From assembly GCA_032716605.1 (NCBI GenBank), contig CM064485.1:30247697-30311696 (forward strand): DNA of 64,000 bases. Reading direction: 5' to 3'. The stretch's first letter is position 1; each line of letters opens with the position of its first letter. Shown here piece after piece: positions 30,296-40,850 of this stretch. Both the position numbers and the translations under genes were made by a program. Under the pieces are notes generated by a model, which did not search any database, had not been told where the DNA came from, and saw only the letters and a list, made by a program, of their open reading frames with translations. The stretch is from Paralithodes platypus. Taxonomy: Eukaryota; Arthropoda; Malacostraca; Decapoda; Lithodidae.

Positions 30296-32959
30296 CCCTT
30301 ATTTAGCGGGTGGTCAGGTATTTTACACTGTACCGCTCAGCGGGCATAATCCCGAAATATTAGCTCAATTTCACTCGCCCTAGCGCCGTTACTATGGCTC
30401 CAATGCAAACGAAATGATCATTTTTGGAAAGAGCAACTCTTCGTCTCCCCATATAAGTCTATGAATGGATGTTATGAATGAGTGTGGAGGGTGGGAAGAG
30501 GAGGTACTTTTTGGTCTATTTCCCAGGCGCGTTCGGTTGCGTTCGCTTTGGCCTGACTTCGGCCTCTCGCGCGTCTAGTATTCCTTCGGTAATCGGTCTT
30601 ATTTTTCTCTTATTTCTCCTTATTTCTGTATTCTCTCTCTCTCTCCTGTCTGTCTGTCTGTCTTCTTTCTCTTTTCTCTCGTTCTGGCTTGCTCGCTTTC
30701 CCTCTCTCTCTCTCTTCCTCATCCGTATATGTAATTCTCATTATTATTTTCTCTAATCTCTCTCACTCCTCCTGTCTGTCTGTCTCTCTGGCTCGCTCGC
30801 TTTCCCTCTCTTGTGCTCCCTTTCTCTCTTCCTCATCCGTATGTATTTCTCATTATTATTTCTAACTAATAATTTCTTTTTTATTGTAAATTTTGTATTA
30901 TTAATCTTTTTTCACTCTGTCTTCAGTTCAGTTTCTGTATTCTCTCTATACGGTGGGAATGGTATTCGTATGAGGGATGTGCAGCACAAATATTCAATCT
31001 TTCGTGGTTTGGTTGTTTGTATTACCGTAAGAAATGTACTGAACGCCTGCAAATAATACGCTATAAAATGCTTGCAATCAAACTCTCAAGCAATTTCAAG
31101 GTCACATGCAATTATAAATGTAGGCTATAGGTAACCGACCCAGAGAGGAAGAGACAAGAGAGAGAGAGAGAGTGTCGTGATAATATAACAATGTTACATA
31201 TGTATCATATATATATGAAAAAATAATATATACGGTAGGCCTACATCTGTTCCCCACAATCATATAATGCCAAGCACAAATATTCAATCTTTCATTGTTT
31301 GTATTACCGTAAGAAATTTACTGAACGCCTGCAAATAATACGCTATAAAATGCTTGCAAGCTCTCTATTTTCTCTAATCTCTCTCACTCTTCCTGTCTCT
31401 CTCTCTCTCTCTCTGGCTCGCTCGCTTTCCCTCTTCCTCATCCGTATTATGTATTTCTCATTATTAACTAATCCCTCTATTTCATTTATTTGCTTGTAAT
31501 ATTTCTGTATGATTATATCTTTTTCACTCTTTCTTCAGTTCAGTTTCTGCATTCTCTCTCTCTCTGTTTCGCTTGCTTTGCATGAATTTTGTTTTTGTTT
31601 TATATATAATATATAATAATTTACTTATCATTACTTACTATATCGTATAAACAATAGTAGGTAGCCAACTTACCATAATACCGATACACCAAACCGATCC
31701 GCATGCGGTTTTGTTTATCACCTGTTTACTAAAGTGCCACTATTATCGATTTTCTTGGAGCCGACTAGAGCGGGAGGGTTACCAATTGAAATTAAATCCG
31801 CTAGCATATATTGTTAGATGTAAGACATGATAAATACCACTAGAAATATGAATTGGCAAAATCCATATAATATCACTTCGAAATTGTTCTGAAATTTCAA
31901 AACAAAACCGCTAGTGTAAGTCATTGCTGCTAGATCGAAGTAAAGGTCTCTAGATCTAGCGGAAGTCGCTATACGTATTGGCAGTACTGCACACTCATTC
32001 ATTTCATTCATTCATTTTCTATTGAGCTCGTCCTGGAATTTTTACGACTCTGAATCTTACCATTGCCGACGGTGATACGTTGTTGACATTGTTGTTGATG
32101 TTCCAGTGGAGGGATGAACAAAATATTGTCCTTGTCCAATAATAGCTATTTCATAGTCCCACAGGACTTATTTTGATATATTTATCAAATTTATTGAACG
32201 CCTGAAAATAATACGCTATAAAATGCTTGCAATCAAACTTTCAAGCAATTACAAGGTCACATGCAATTATAAAAAGGTATATTGTAGACCACAATCTTCG
32301 CCAAGCTTCGTTGTTGCTTGTATTATCGTGAGAAATGTACCATACACCCTGGTTATCGTGAGAAATTTACCGAACGCCTGCAAATAATATGCTATAAAAT
32401 GCTTGCAATCAAACTCTCAAGCAATTTCAATGTCACATGCAGTATAGGTAGACCCAGAGGAAGACAGACAGAGAGAGAGGGGAGGTCAAAAACATCTGCT
32501 AGGTGTGATTTCCCCTGGGAGGGAAGAGATTAGTTAGGGGCGTGCCCTGGCCTACATCAGACAAAGAGAGTACAAAGGAGTACAAACAAAGAGAGTGAGA
32601 CAGAGAGAGAGAGAGAGAGAGTAGTGATAATATAAAAATGTTACACATGTATCATATAATATATAAAAACATAATATATACGGTAGGCCTACATCTGTTC
32701 TCCACAATCATATAATGCCAAGCACAAATATTCAATCTTTGGTTGTTTGTATTACCGTAAGAAATTTACCGAACGCCTGCAAATAATACGCTATAAATGC
32801 AAAAGAAATTTCTTGTAGAGTGCAATTTTGAGGACGTAATGTGCTCTGAGAGAGAGCGGAGCGGTGATTAGGAGCATAAATTACCTCAAGACCGCTCGCC
32901 ACACAGGGAATTCTATAAGGAAATTACCGTATTTTAGGGTTTTTTCACTCGTGTTTTAC

Positions 32960-33165
32960 GATCGTTGAAAGACAACCAGTGATCGTAAAAGGATGGTTCG
33001 GGTGTCATTGGAAAGCTCAATTTACGCACTTTCAGGATACATACTTGTATTACGCTCTGGGTCTTGTTTATGCATGAAAAAGAGCACGGAACAACCCCAT
33101 TTAGGGTTAAAAAAAAACCCGCTGGGCAGCACAGTGAAATATACTCCACCAGCCGCTCGTAAGGT
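32960..33165 (-). repeat. Diverged inverted copy of the 21.5-kb MITE interior
   Basis: The words ggtgtcatt(g/c)gaaagctc, catacttgt, acg(t/c)tctgggt and cgctgggc appear in the same order as in the reverse complement of 21550-21720. This is therefore a nested relic of the same TTAA family inside the larger element. The ends are degraded. Confidence 0.6.
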
Positions 33166-33221
33166 GATAAAATGCTTGCAATCACATTTTCAAGCAATTA
33201 TAAAATATAAATTGTACTTAC

Positions 33222-33444
33222 CAACACCCACACCAGTATGTTCTTCGTCAGGAACGTCTCCAATTTGCTCAAGGGTCTGTCCAATATCAACCACAACATC
33301 CACCCCACGCAAATTATGCTTGGGGTGAAAGCCTATGATCGGGTTATTTTCGTCTTCCGAGTCATCCACACTACCAAAACTCTCACCCAGACCTTCGACG
33401 GTTTCATCCAACAGCTTATTAGAAAGTTCTGAAGAGTTCAGCAT
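33222..33444 (-). CDS. Candidate first exon of a piggyBac-like transposase
   Basis: ATG at 33444 on the minus strand opens an acidic peptide of about 74 residues (SVDDSEDENNP, DIGQTLEQIGDVPDEE) that runs into a consensus 5' splice site, GTAAGTAC, at 33221 and below. An acidic, Ser/Asp/Glu-rich N-terminus is common in piggyBac transposases, and the position inside TTAA-flanked CCC-tipped ends is where such a gene would start. No catalytic DDD core can be read in the rest of the element. It could instead be an unrelated captured exon. The function is inferred from context, not homology. Confidence 0.4.
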
Positions 33445-33752
33445 GATATCTAGTTTCTGGGTGGTGAGCCGGGCGTGGTTAGTAGGGTGGCGCGACGCAC
33501 TAGGGATTGGCGGCCACCGAATCGAACACGGGCAAATCTTGACCTTCCATTATGGCTGCTTGAGGGTCACTTAGTCACGGTCACGCAGTGGGGATGTGTG
33601 GGTGGGCCCTTGTAGTACACCGCCTGACCACCAAGTTTCGCTTTCCACCAAAATTAGGGCGGGAATACGCCCACGGACTTAAGTCCGACCCCGCCATTTA
33701 GTCCAATTTTCTCGTATCGGACTTAAGTCCGACCCCGCTAAATAAGGGTTAA

Positions 33753-34500
33753 GGGAAATCTTAAGACGACAACTAAGCGACTCTCCACTAAACTTGGAAG
33801 CGTTGGTGCAGGTGTACCAGACTGAGGTCTTCAATATGGAGAGTACTGGACACTACCGACAAGTGGAGATGTCGCCATCTACTGCAGCTTTCCCGGTACA
33901 GACTTCTCCTAAACAGAAAAGGCCAATATCATTAGGTTGTAAGTTGTGCAGTGTCCACGGTCATCTGTGGTATCAGTGTCCTAAGTATCCTAAGGCTACA
34001 CAGAAGATTAGCAAGGCTAAATCGCTTAAGTTATGTACCAGCTGTCTGGCAAGAGACCACTTCAACAGTACCTGCACCAATTCCTACATCAAACCTTGTA
34101 AGTATTGCAAGGGGAAACATTGGTTTTCCCTTTGCACCCAGTCTGATCGGCACGACGGCAAAGAAAAGGGGAAAACCCCCAAAGAGTCGCATGAGAAAAG
34201 TAAGAGCGAGGGTGATAAAGTATCTGCCATGTCCATTGCTTCTCGAGAATGTCAATTGCTTCCTACTATGATGCTGCCAGTAGTGGGGAGTAATAATAAT
34301 ACTATAATGACGCGCACCTTACTTGACCAGTGCTCACAGAGGTCATTCGTTCTGCGGTCATCATTACCCCAGCTCAAGTGTACCAGCAAGGGTCAAGAGA
34401 ATTTGCGTCTCCATGGTTTCACTGGTGAAATAGATTCCAGTGACTATGATACTGTGGAGATTTCATATGTTTATAGAAAAAGGTATGTCCCATCAAGGCT
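33753..34500 (+). pseudogene. BEL/Pao gag C-terminus, zinc knuckles and protease
   Basis: After the TTAA element the gag frame resumes (EALVQVYQTEVF). Zinc-binding clusters follow at about 33935-34135: CKLCSVHGHLWYQC, CTSCLARDHFNSTC, CKYCKGKHWFSLC. An aspartic protease-like start, MTRTLLDQCSQRSFV, lies at about 34307. In Pao proteases the active-site Asp is normally followed by x-G (DxG); here DQC replaces it, so the glycine is lost. A frameshift near the A-run at about 34477 separates this from the RT frame. Confidence 0.8.
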
Positions 34501-36912
34501 GTTGTGGTCGACACACTACCCAGTTTCTATATAGCATCAGAGATTCAACCACATTTGAAATATCTCAGAAGCAAGGGGTATAAACTGGCTGATGATCAAC
34601 TCTCTGCTAACAATGGTATTATGCTACTGGTCAGAGCTGATTATTACTACGACCTGGTTCACCCTGGATATCGGCGGGTAGATAAGCTTATAATGCTCCT
34701 CACGATCCAAGGGTATGCCATTTCTGGATCCTATGCCACTTCCTCTCAAGACACACAGGTGGAGGTGGTTACGGTCCTGAAGGTAGCAGTAAGCCCCATA
34801 GATAAATATATTAGGCCAAATGTGCCTGATAATACATGTACTGATATAGATAAGCTATGGGACTTGGACAATATTGGAATTGACCCACATGAACTTGATC
34901 GTGAGTCCAAGCTAGCGTTAAGCTCGTATGAAGAGACTGTAACGTATGACTCTGGCAGAGGTCAGTATGTGGTAAGGCTCCCTTGGAATGATAACAAGAG
35001 TAAATTACCTACTAATTTCCATCTAGCACTTGGTAGGTTACGTGGGCTTCAGAAGCAGTTTGTCAAGGATCCAAGTTATTACGAGACTTATGCGGCAGTT
35101 TTGGCCGAGCAGGTACAACGTGGATTTGTGGAGAGAGTAGATCTCAGTGAGTATGGGGATAACATCCATTACCTTGCTCACCATGGGATTAAAAAGGACA
35201 GTTCCACCACTCCTGTTCGTATTGTGTATGACTGCTCTGCTAAATCCAGTGATCGCTCCTATAGCCTGAATGATTGTCTGTACACGGGTCCGTCCCTGGT
35301 CTCTGATCTAGCGCAAATTATGTTGCGCTTTAGATGTCATAAGTTTGCATGGGTCGCCGATATTGAGAAGGCCTTCCTGATGCTTCAACTCCATCGTGAA
35401 GACAGGGACTCGACAAGATTTTTATGGCCACGGGACCCAATGGATCTAGATTCGGAGTACCTGGTCTACAGGTTCAGAGTCGTCTTATTCGGGGCGACCT
35501 GTTCCCAGTTCCTTCTCAACGCTACTATCTTGCGTCATCTTGAGGAGGCTGGACTAGATCCTGACTTCAAGAATGAGATCAAGCAGGGGATCTATGTGGA
35601 CAATCTTCAAGGCACCGGAGACAATGAAGATTTATTGCTCAAGAGATGCTGGGAGATCCGTGATATATTTGCCAAGGCTCATTTATACTTAAAAGAATGG
35701 GCCACTAATAGTGATCTTTTGAAAGGTCAATTTGCTTCTGACGGTGTAGCTACTGAGAATAGTGAGGTGAAGTTTTTAGGCCACAAATGGGACACTACCA
35801 CAGATTGTATATCCTTCTGTCACACCCCATGCGGCAGTGAGCTTATGACCAAGCGAAACTGCTTAAGCTTGTCAGCGAGGTTGTTTGATCCCCTAGGTTT
35901 TTTGCTGCCTGTTACAATCCGTGCTCGTATGTTTTTACAGCAACTGTGGCGGTTAAAACTAGATTGGGACACGCCCCTCCCGATTGAGTTGCAGGATACT
36001 TGGCGGTTGATTCAGTCGGACCTTTCCGCATGTTGCGAGGTCCAACTTCCTCGTCAGGTTATTGGTGGTCACCAGGTGGATCTACATGCCTTTTCTGATG
36101 CTAGTAATAGTGCATACGGTACTGCCATATACGTATGTAATGGTAGTGAAGCGACGCTGGCTATAGCGAAGGCCAAAGTAGCCCCTATAAAGAAGATTAC
36201 AGTTCCTAAATTAGAACTTACTGCATTGCTTCTGTCTGCTCGTCTAATAAAGTTTACACTGGATGCTTATGCAGACATACTACAGATTATTAATGTCTAT
36301 GTCTGGAGCGACAGTCAAATAGCGCTTTCATGGGTACACAGCCAGAAAGTGTTACCTGTTTATGTTTCTAATCGCACTGATGAGATTCATAACTTAGCTA
36401 CATTTCGCTATGTGAGCACCAGGGATAACCCCAGTGACATAATTTCCCGGGGGATCTCAGCACAGCAGTTTATGTCTTCCTCTATTTGGTGGCATGGACC
36501 TCCATGGCTTACATCTCCAACTGAATGGCCTCAGGGTTTCAGGGAATACATATCTGATCCTTCAAGTCGGCCCCAAGATGATGTGTTAAGTAGTTCGAAT
36601 GTGAGTACTACACATCAGGATAACAAGTTGGTAGAGTGGGAACGTTACGGCAGCTATGATCAAGTAATACGGGTATTTGCATGGATATACCGTTTCATTA
36701 ACAACATGAGAAGTCGGGCTCACGGGTCTTTCCTTAGTGAAGATTCGAAGCATATCAGACTCCATGAATTGAGATCAGCAGAAGCAAAACTAATATGTTT
36801 AGTACAAAAGGAATCTTATCCTACTGAACATCAAATCCTGAGCAAGGAGTCAAAGGCCAAACCCTCTAACTTAATGAGGCAGCTAGGATTATATATTGGA
36901 AGGAGGCATAAT
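34484..36912 (+). pseudogene. BEL/Pao reverse transcriptase and RNase H
   Basis: A long frame, about 800 residues. It starts in the end of the protease region (VDTLPSFYIASEIQPHLKYL). The RT has RIVYDCSAKS, ADIEKAFLMLQL (catalytic Asp), VLFGATCSQFLL and IYVDNLQGT, the YVDD-equivalent box in which the second Asp is Asn. YVDN is a recognised Pao/BEL form. RNase H follows with LHAFSDAS, VPKLELTALL and VWSDSQIALSW, matching the Asp-Glu-Asp pattern. The frame ends at 36915 through a small indel near 36885-36900, after which the integrase frame takes over. No premature stop occurs inside. Confidence 0.85.
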
Positions 36913-38329
36913 TAAGTGTAGAGGCAGGATACAAAAGGCGGACATTATTGATTCTGCGAAATATCCTGTCCTCCTTAGCTCCTCTCATTTGATTACCAAA
37001 CTGTTGATTCGCCAATGCCATCGGACCTGCCTACATTTTGGCGTAAATTATGTTCTGGCGTATATGCGACAACGTTGGTGGATCCCTATTATGCGACAAG
37101 CAATTAAAGGGATCCACAATAGCTGTACGATCTGTAAAAGATTACAGGGTAAGCCTTACTCCCCAGTTGATCTACCCCCCTTACCTGAGTTCAGGGTACA
37201 AAGGACTGAACCATTTCAGGTAACCGGGGTGGACTACACCGGAGCGATTCATGTTAGGGAATCGCCCGGTACTATCATAAAGGTATATGCCGTCCTATTC
37301 ACATGTGCGGTAACCAGAGCGATTCATATTGAATTGATTGACGACCTATCCAGTGAGGGGTTTTTGCATACTCTAAGACGCTTTGCAGGCCGCAATGGTT
37401 TCCCTCAAATTATTATGAGCGATAATGCGACTTGTTTTGTCGGGGCCTCTAAATATCTCCAGAGTTTAATGGATGACCCGCAGGTTGTGGCTACCCTCAC
37501 TGGAAAGGGTTGTCAATGGAGATTTATACCAGCACGTGCACCATGGTTCGGGGCGATTTGGGAGAGAACAATCGGTATCGTCAAATCTGCCTTGAAGAAG
37601 GTATTAGGAAGGGCACTGGTGACCAGACGGGAGTTGCAAACCATCTTAATAGAGATCGAGATGTTAGTCAACGACAGGCCCTTGACCTATACCTCGGCAG
37701 ATGTTGATGACCTCTTACCCATTTCGCCTTCCATGATGACACGTGGACGAACCCTTAATACCTTTCCTAGATCGTCCGTAAATGACGAAGATCTGCATGA
37801 CCCTACGTTCGGCAATGCTGACGCCACACGTCGTCGCTTCCAGTATGTAAACAACGTGTCCGACGATCTATGGAAACGGTGGACCCAAGAATATTTGCTG
37901 TCTCTTCGCGAGCGTCACTCTCATAAGATCAAAGGGACGAATCAACGATGGCCTCGTATCGGGGATATCGTCCTGATTCATGATGAGCGTCCTAGGTTAT
38001 TTTGGAAGCTTGGGAGGATTATCGATTTGTTCCAGGGCATTGATGGTCTTATAAGGGTTGCTAAAATACGAACTTCGACTGGGGTTACTACTCGCCCAGT
38101 CGTGAGGTTATATCCCTTGGAGCAGGATTTAGAACTGCCGGATTATCCTGGCGTCTCTACTGATACCCCTCCGCGGGAGAGTGCTGGTGACAGTGCTCCT
38201 CAAGGTGGGGCAGCAGATGATGAGAAGGATGATCCTCCTCAGGCTTCAGGTGGCGCTCGTCCCAAAAGGAGGACGGCTATGAGTTCCGTGGATCTTTGGA
38301 GATCAAAGATCCAACAAGGTGATCTTTGA
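36896..38329 (+). pseudogene. BEL/Pao integrase
   Basis: A frame of 477 residues without internal stops. The zinc-binding N-terminus has H...H (CHRTCLHFG) and C..C (CTICKR). The catalytic core shows D in TGVDYTGA (about 37228), D in MSDNATCFVG (about 37419) and E in APWFGAIWERTIG (about 37560), the D,D,E triad. The downstream LVNDRPLTY box and a C-terminal GDIVLIHDE/RPVVRLYPL module are typical of Pao integrases. An acidic/basic tail ends at 38329. It is separated from the RT by a one-base shift near 36890. Intact in itself, but orphaned by the broken upstream frames. Confidence 0.85.
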
Positions 38330-38379
38330 CTTCGATGTCCTTTTTTGTTCCTGTATATAATTTTTGGTGGCGGGCAATA

Positions 38380-39042
38380 TGTCGGGAATAGGGTAATGAT
38401 CCCGACAGGTTTTGGTCCAATAGGACATTTGAATTTGGCGGTATCGTATCGCTTGTACGATTTCGGCTGGTTCTTTGTGTATTGTAGTTTATTCTTAAGT
38501 TAGGTTAAATATTAACTGTAATGTATAAATATCTACATCAGCTCTAGATGTATTATGAAACCAAGTTATGGGTTATAATTATTATGAGCCGGCAGCCATA
38601 TGTAATTTCGCGAAGCGATCGGAAGCCGGCCCTTCAGTCTCTCAAACAACACCGTACAGTCAACATCTCCTCCCCCGGCCCTGACTCAACCCACAGTTCA
38701 CCATGTGCTACAACTACTAATAATATTAACAACAGTCCTACATCACCAGTCCTCTAAGCTAAGTTCATTGTATCGATATTGTATTATGTGAACATTCCTA
38801 CATGTCATGCAATTGAACTAGCTGTGTGTGGGGGACTGGATTACACCTATCAACGACTACGTCGTCGTTGGTAATTATAATATAACTATTTGTTGGGATA
38901 TTTCATGTACCAGTGATATGTAATTTAACCTTTATACATTCCCTATGTACAGTAGCTTATATATATTTATATATATTTATGTTACTGTAAGGTATATATG
39001 GACCCCAGTATGGTCCCCTCTGTACTGTGTGAGTCTGAAATA

Positions 39043-39060
<18 letters not shown>
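38380..39060 (+). repeat. Probable BEL/Pao 3' LTR
   Basis: It starts TGTCGGGAATAGGG directly after a purine-biased tract (ggtggcgggcaa, 38366-38377) that could be the polypurine primer. TGTCGGGA (38380-38387) and TCCCGACA (38400-38407) form a hairpin at the start. AATAAA at about 39040 would be the polyadenylation signal. No second copy exists in the window, so the LTR limits are unproven, and SINE tail sequence follows at once. Confidence 0.5.
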
Positions 39061-39075
<15 letters not shown>

Positions 39076-39133
39076 CCTTAGCTGGCTTAGCATGCGCTAG
39101 CTTTAAGAACTATTATTATTATTATTATTATTA
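39046..39133 (+). mobile_element. tRNA-SINE 3' tail fragment
   Basis: The core cttagctggcttagcatgcg and agctttaagaactatt, bounded by (ATT)n on both sides, matches the 3' end of the complete SINE at 58804-59053 (in reverse). Only the last ~60 bp before the (ATT)n tail are present. Confidence 0.8.
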
Positions 39134-39673
39134 TAACTAAATAATACCAAATGGCAAGCTTAGTTACTGATGTCCAGGCTGGGTGAGTATAAGGCAATCT
39201 TCTTGCCCGTTCCTTAAGGCGCCCGGCTTGAGAGGATCAAAGGCGCTGGGGTGGTGTTGGCGCGTGGTGGTTATGTCCTTGTAGCTCTGGGGGTGGCGCG
39301 CCTGGACTCTGGCTGTACCTTGTAGCTAGATGCCCCCGGGCAGATTCTGTTATAAGATGGGGGGATCACTTCCTGGTGGGGGAGGAAGTGGATGAGAAAT
39401 GGCATGTGCAGGATGATTCATATAAGAAAAGGTTTTAGAACTGCTGCATGGGTTGAACTGCTGGTTTATGCGCCATCCTAGCCCGGGAAAAGGACATGAC
39501 TTGGATGGCTGCAAGATCCTGAGGGGTTTTGATGGGTGATATAAATGGCAGACTAGGGAATAGAGAGTGAAAGTCTGGAGCAGTTTGGCAGTCCTTGATG
39601 GGGGAGATGAAAGGTAAGTTGGAAAATAAAGGAGCTGTAGCTGGTTGATCAGGCTGGGGAAGTCTAGGATGGT

Positions 39674-39675
<2 letters not shown>
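39134..39675. other. Non-coding spacer
   Basis: GC-moderate sequence without a recognised element. A minus-strand frame with two similar phrases, LPFISPIKDCQ and LPFISPIKTPQ (39530-39610), hints at a short internal repeat but not at a known protein. Confidence 0.4.
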
Positions 39676-39708
<33 letters not shown>

Positions 39709-40055
39709 CTATATTCCAACTTACTGCCTCTCGGGCATAGGCTGAGAGCCTTAACATTCACCGCTTTACAATGAACAGTGAAGCCCGTGAGGTCTTGTTC
39801 CAGTCTAGGGAGTGAGACATGTGAAGCACGTAGAGCACAACGAGCACCTGCCATCTTGCCTTCACATGAGGCACGGTGCTCACTCATGGCCCGAAACGAC
39901 TCCATCTCTGAAGCCACCTCGTTCCCGTGCTTCACTGTCTCACCCCCTACACTCGGACTCCCACACTTACACACACACAATGCCACCTGTTGAGCAGATA
40001 ACTCACCAGGCATTGCACCCCTATAGCATATTTTGAATATGGGAATATTCATACA
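39676..40055 (-). mobile_element. Retroposed fragment with poly-A tail, unidentified
   Basis: T33 on the plus strand (39676-39708) is a poly-A tail on the minus strand. Upstream of it the minus strand carries an open frame of about 110 residues with a Cys-rich start (LCVCKCGSPS). I do not recognise the protein. It could be a 5'-truncated retroposon end or a processed pseudogene. No target duplication was located. Confidence 0.45.
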
Positions 40056-40059
40056 GTGC

Positions 40060-40250
40060 TATTTAATCAGGGAACAATGAGGGTATTTTATTGACGTTTC
40101 GGTGGGCTTGTGGTAATGCACTGATACTAGGTACAGCACAAATTCCATCCCAATAATATCTTCCCATTGATACATCGGGATTTGAACCCGGGACCTTTGG
40201 ATTACCAGGCCAGTGGCAAGACCACTCCACCACACCTCCCTGGTTAGCTG
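40060..40250 (-). mobile_element. tRNA-derived SINE, second family
   Basis: The minus-strand 5' part folds on paper like a tRNA. An A-box-like TGGTGGAGTGGTC lies at about 40232-40220 and a B box GGTTCAAATCCC at about 40193-40182, separated by about 28 nt. The tRNA-unrelated body runs to about 40060 with no clear tail repeat. It differs from the SINE at 58804-59053. Confidence 0.7.
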
Positions 40251-40442
40251 GGTGTTTAGCGTAGTTACCCCTCTGACTTTTCTCTCTGGTGGTAGAGGCC
40301 ATAGAAGCTGGCTGGGCAGGGTATACTGGTGTAGTCCACTCAGGTCTTATGTGTCCCACCTGTCTCGTTGATATGCGGGCGATGCGGGCAGGAGCAGGGT
40401 GGCTGGCAGGAGTAGGGTTGGCTGCAGGTTTAGTGGCAGCTA

Positions 40443-40476
40443 GAGATGCGGTCTTATCATCCTGAGACCGCATCTC
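40443..40476. other. 12-bp perfect hairpin
   Basis: GAGATGCGGTCT (40443-40454) is followed after 10 nt by its exact complement AGACCGCATCTC (40465-40476). It lies just outside the start of recognisable LTR homology at 40479. Confidence 0.8.
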
Positions 40477-40478
40477 AA

Positions 40479-40850
40479 TCACCTTATTAGGACGACGACT
40501 ATAATGTCGTCGTTCATCGATGTATTCAATCCTTAGGTTACGTATTAATATTAACATTCCCTAACATATCTTGTCTTGCCAGACTAAGTTTCTGAAGACC
40601 CATCACCCCCATAAATCTATGTATTCAATCCTTAGTTTAAGTATTAATATTAACATTCCCTAACATATCTTGTCTTGCCAGACTAAGTTTCTGAAGACTC
40701 ATCGCCCATAAAATCTATGTGTTCAATCCTTAGGTTAAGTATTAATACCAACATACCCTAAAATACCTTGTCTTGCCAGACTCAGTTTCTGAAAACCAAT
40801 CGCCCTCATAAATCTATGTATTCAATCCTTAGGTTAAGTATTAATATCAA
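40479..40850 (+). repeat. Older LTR of the 40-54 kb family, left part with tandem units
   Basis: In reverse complement this matches 43320-43486 and 50160-50325 inside the young LTRs. It begins tcaccttattagg, has the hairpin ACGACGAC/GTCGTCGT (40492-40513) and then about three 110-115 bp tandem units (words ttcaatccttaggttaagt, cttgtcttgccagact, agtttctgaaga). It is interrupted at 40850 by the 10-kb element and continues at 50892. Confidence 0.8.

Larger units (their letters stand above)
30296..33748. mobile_element. Large piggyBac-type element (3453 bp) inside BEL/Pao gag
   Basis: Flanked by TTAA at 30292-30295 and 33749-33752, with a perfect 15-bp inverted tip CCCTTATTTAGCGGG at both ends. 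Two copies of the palindrome CGGACTTAAGTCCG (33674-33687, 33718-33731) lie near the right end. The interior holds CT-rich microsatellites (30630-30720, 30755-30830, 31370-31430) and at least five copies of a module beginning gtattaccgtaagaaat and including gcctgcaaataatacgctataaaatgc (split at 20 bases: gcctgcaaataatacgctat) at about 31020, 31305, 32190, 32325 and 32750. No complete transposase is present. One candidate exon lies at 33222-33444 (minus). Confidence 0.85.
29596..39060 (+). mobile_element. BEL/Pao LTR retrotransposon, decayed, 5' end missing
   Basis: Plus-strand order: gag, zinc knuckles, protease, RT-RNase H, integrase, probable 3' LTR. The element is interrupted in gag by a 3453-bp TTAA element (30296-33748). 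No 5' LTR or primer site is seen, because gag starts at the boundary with the preceding element. Several frameshifts make it non-functional. The integrase-after-RNase H order and the absence of a chromodomain fit the Pao group. Confidence 0.85.

Noticed and set aside
39435..40052. 205-residue minus-strand frame
   Set aside because: It reads through a 33-base poly-A tail as polylysine. Only the part before the tail could belong to one source.
40063..40557. 164-residue minus-strand frame
   Set aside because: It crosses from the older LTR through unidentified sequence into a tRNA-derived SINE, so it is a chance fusion.
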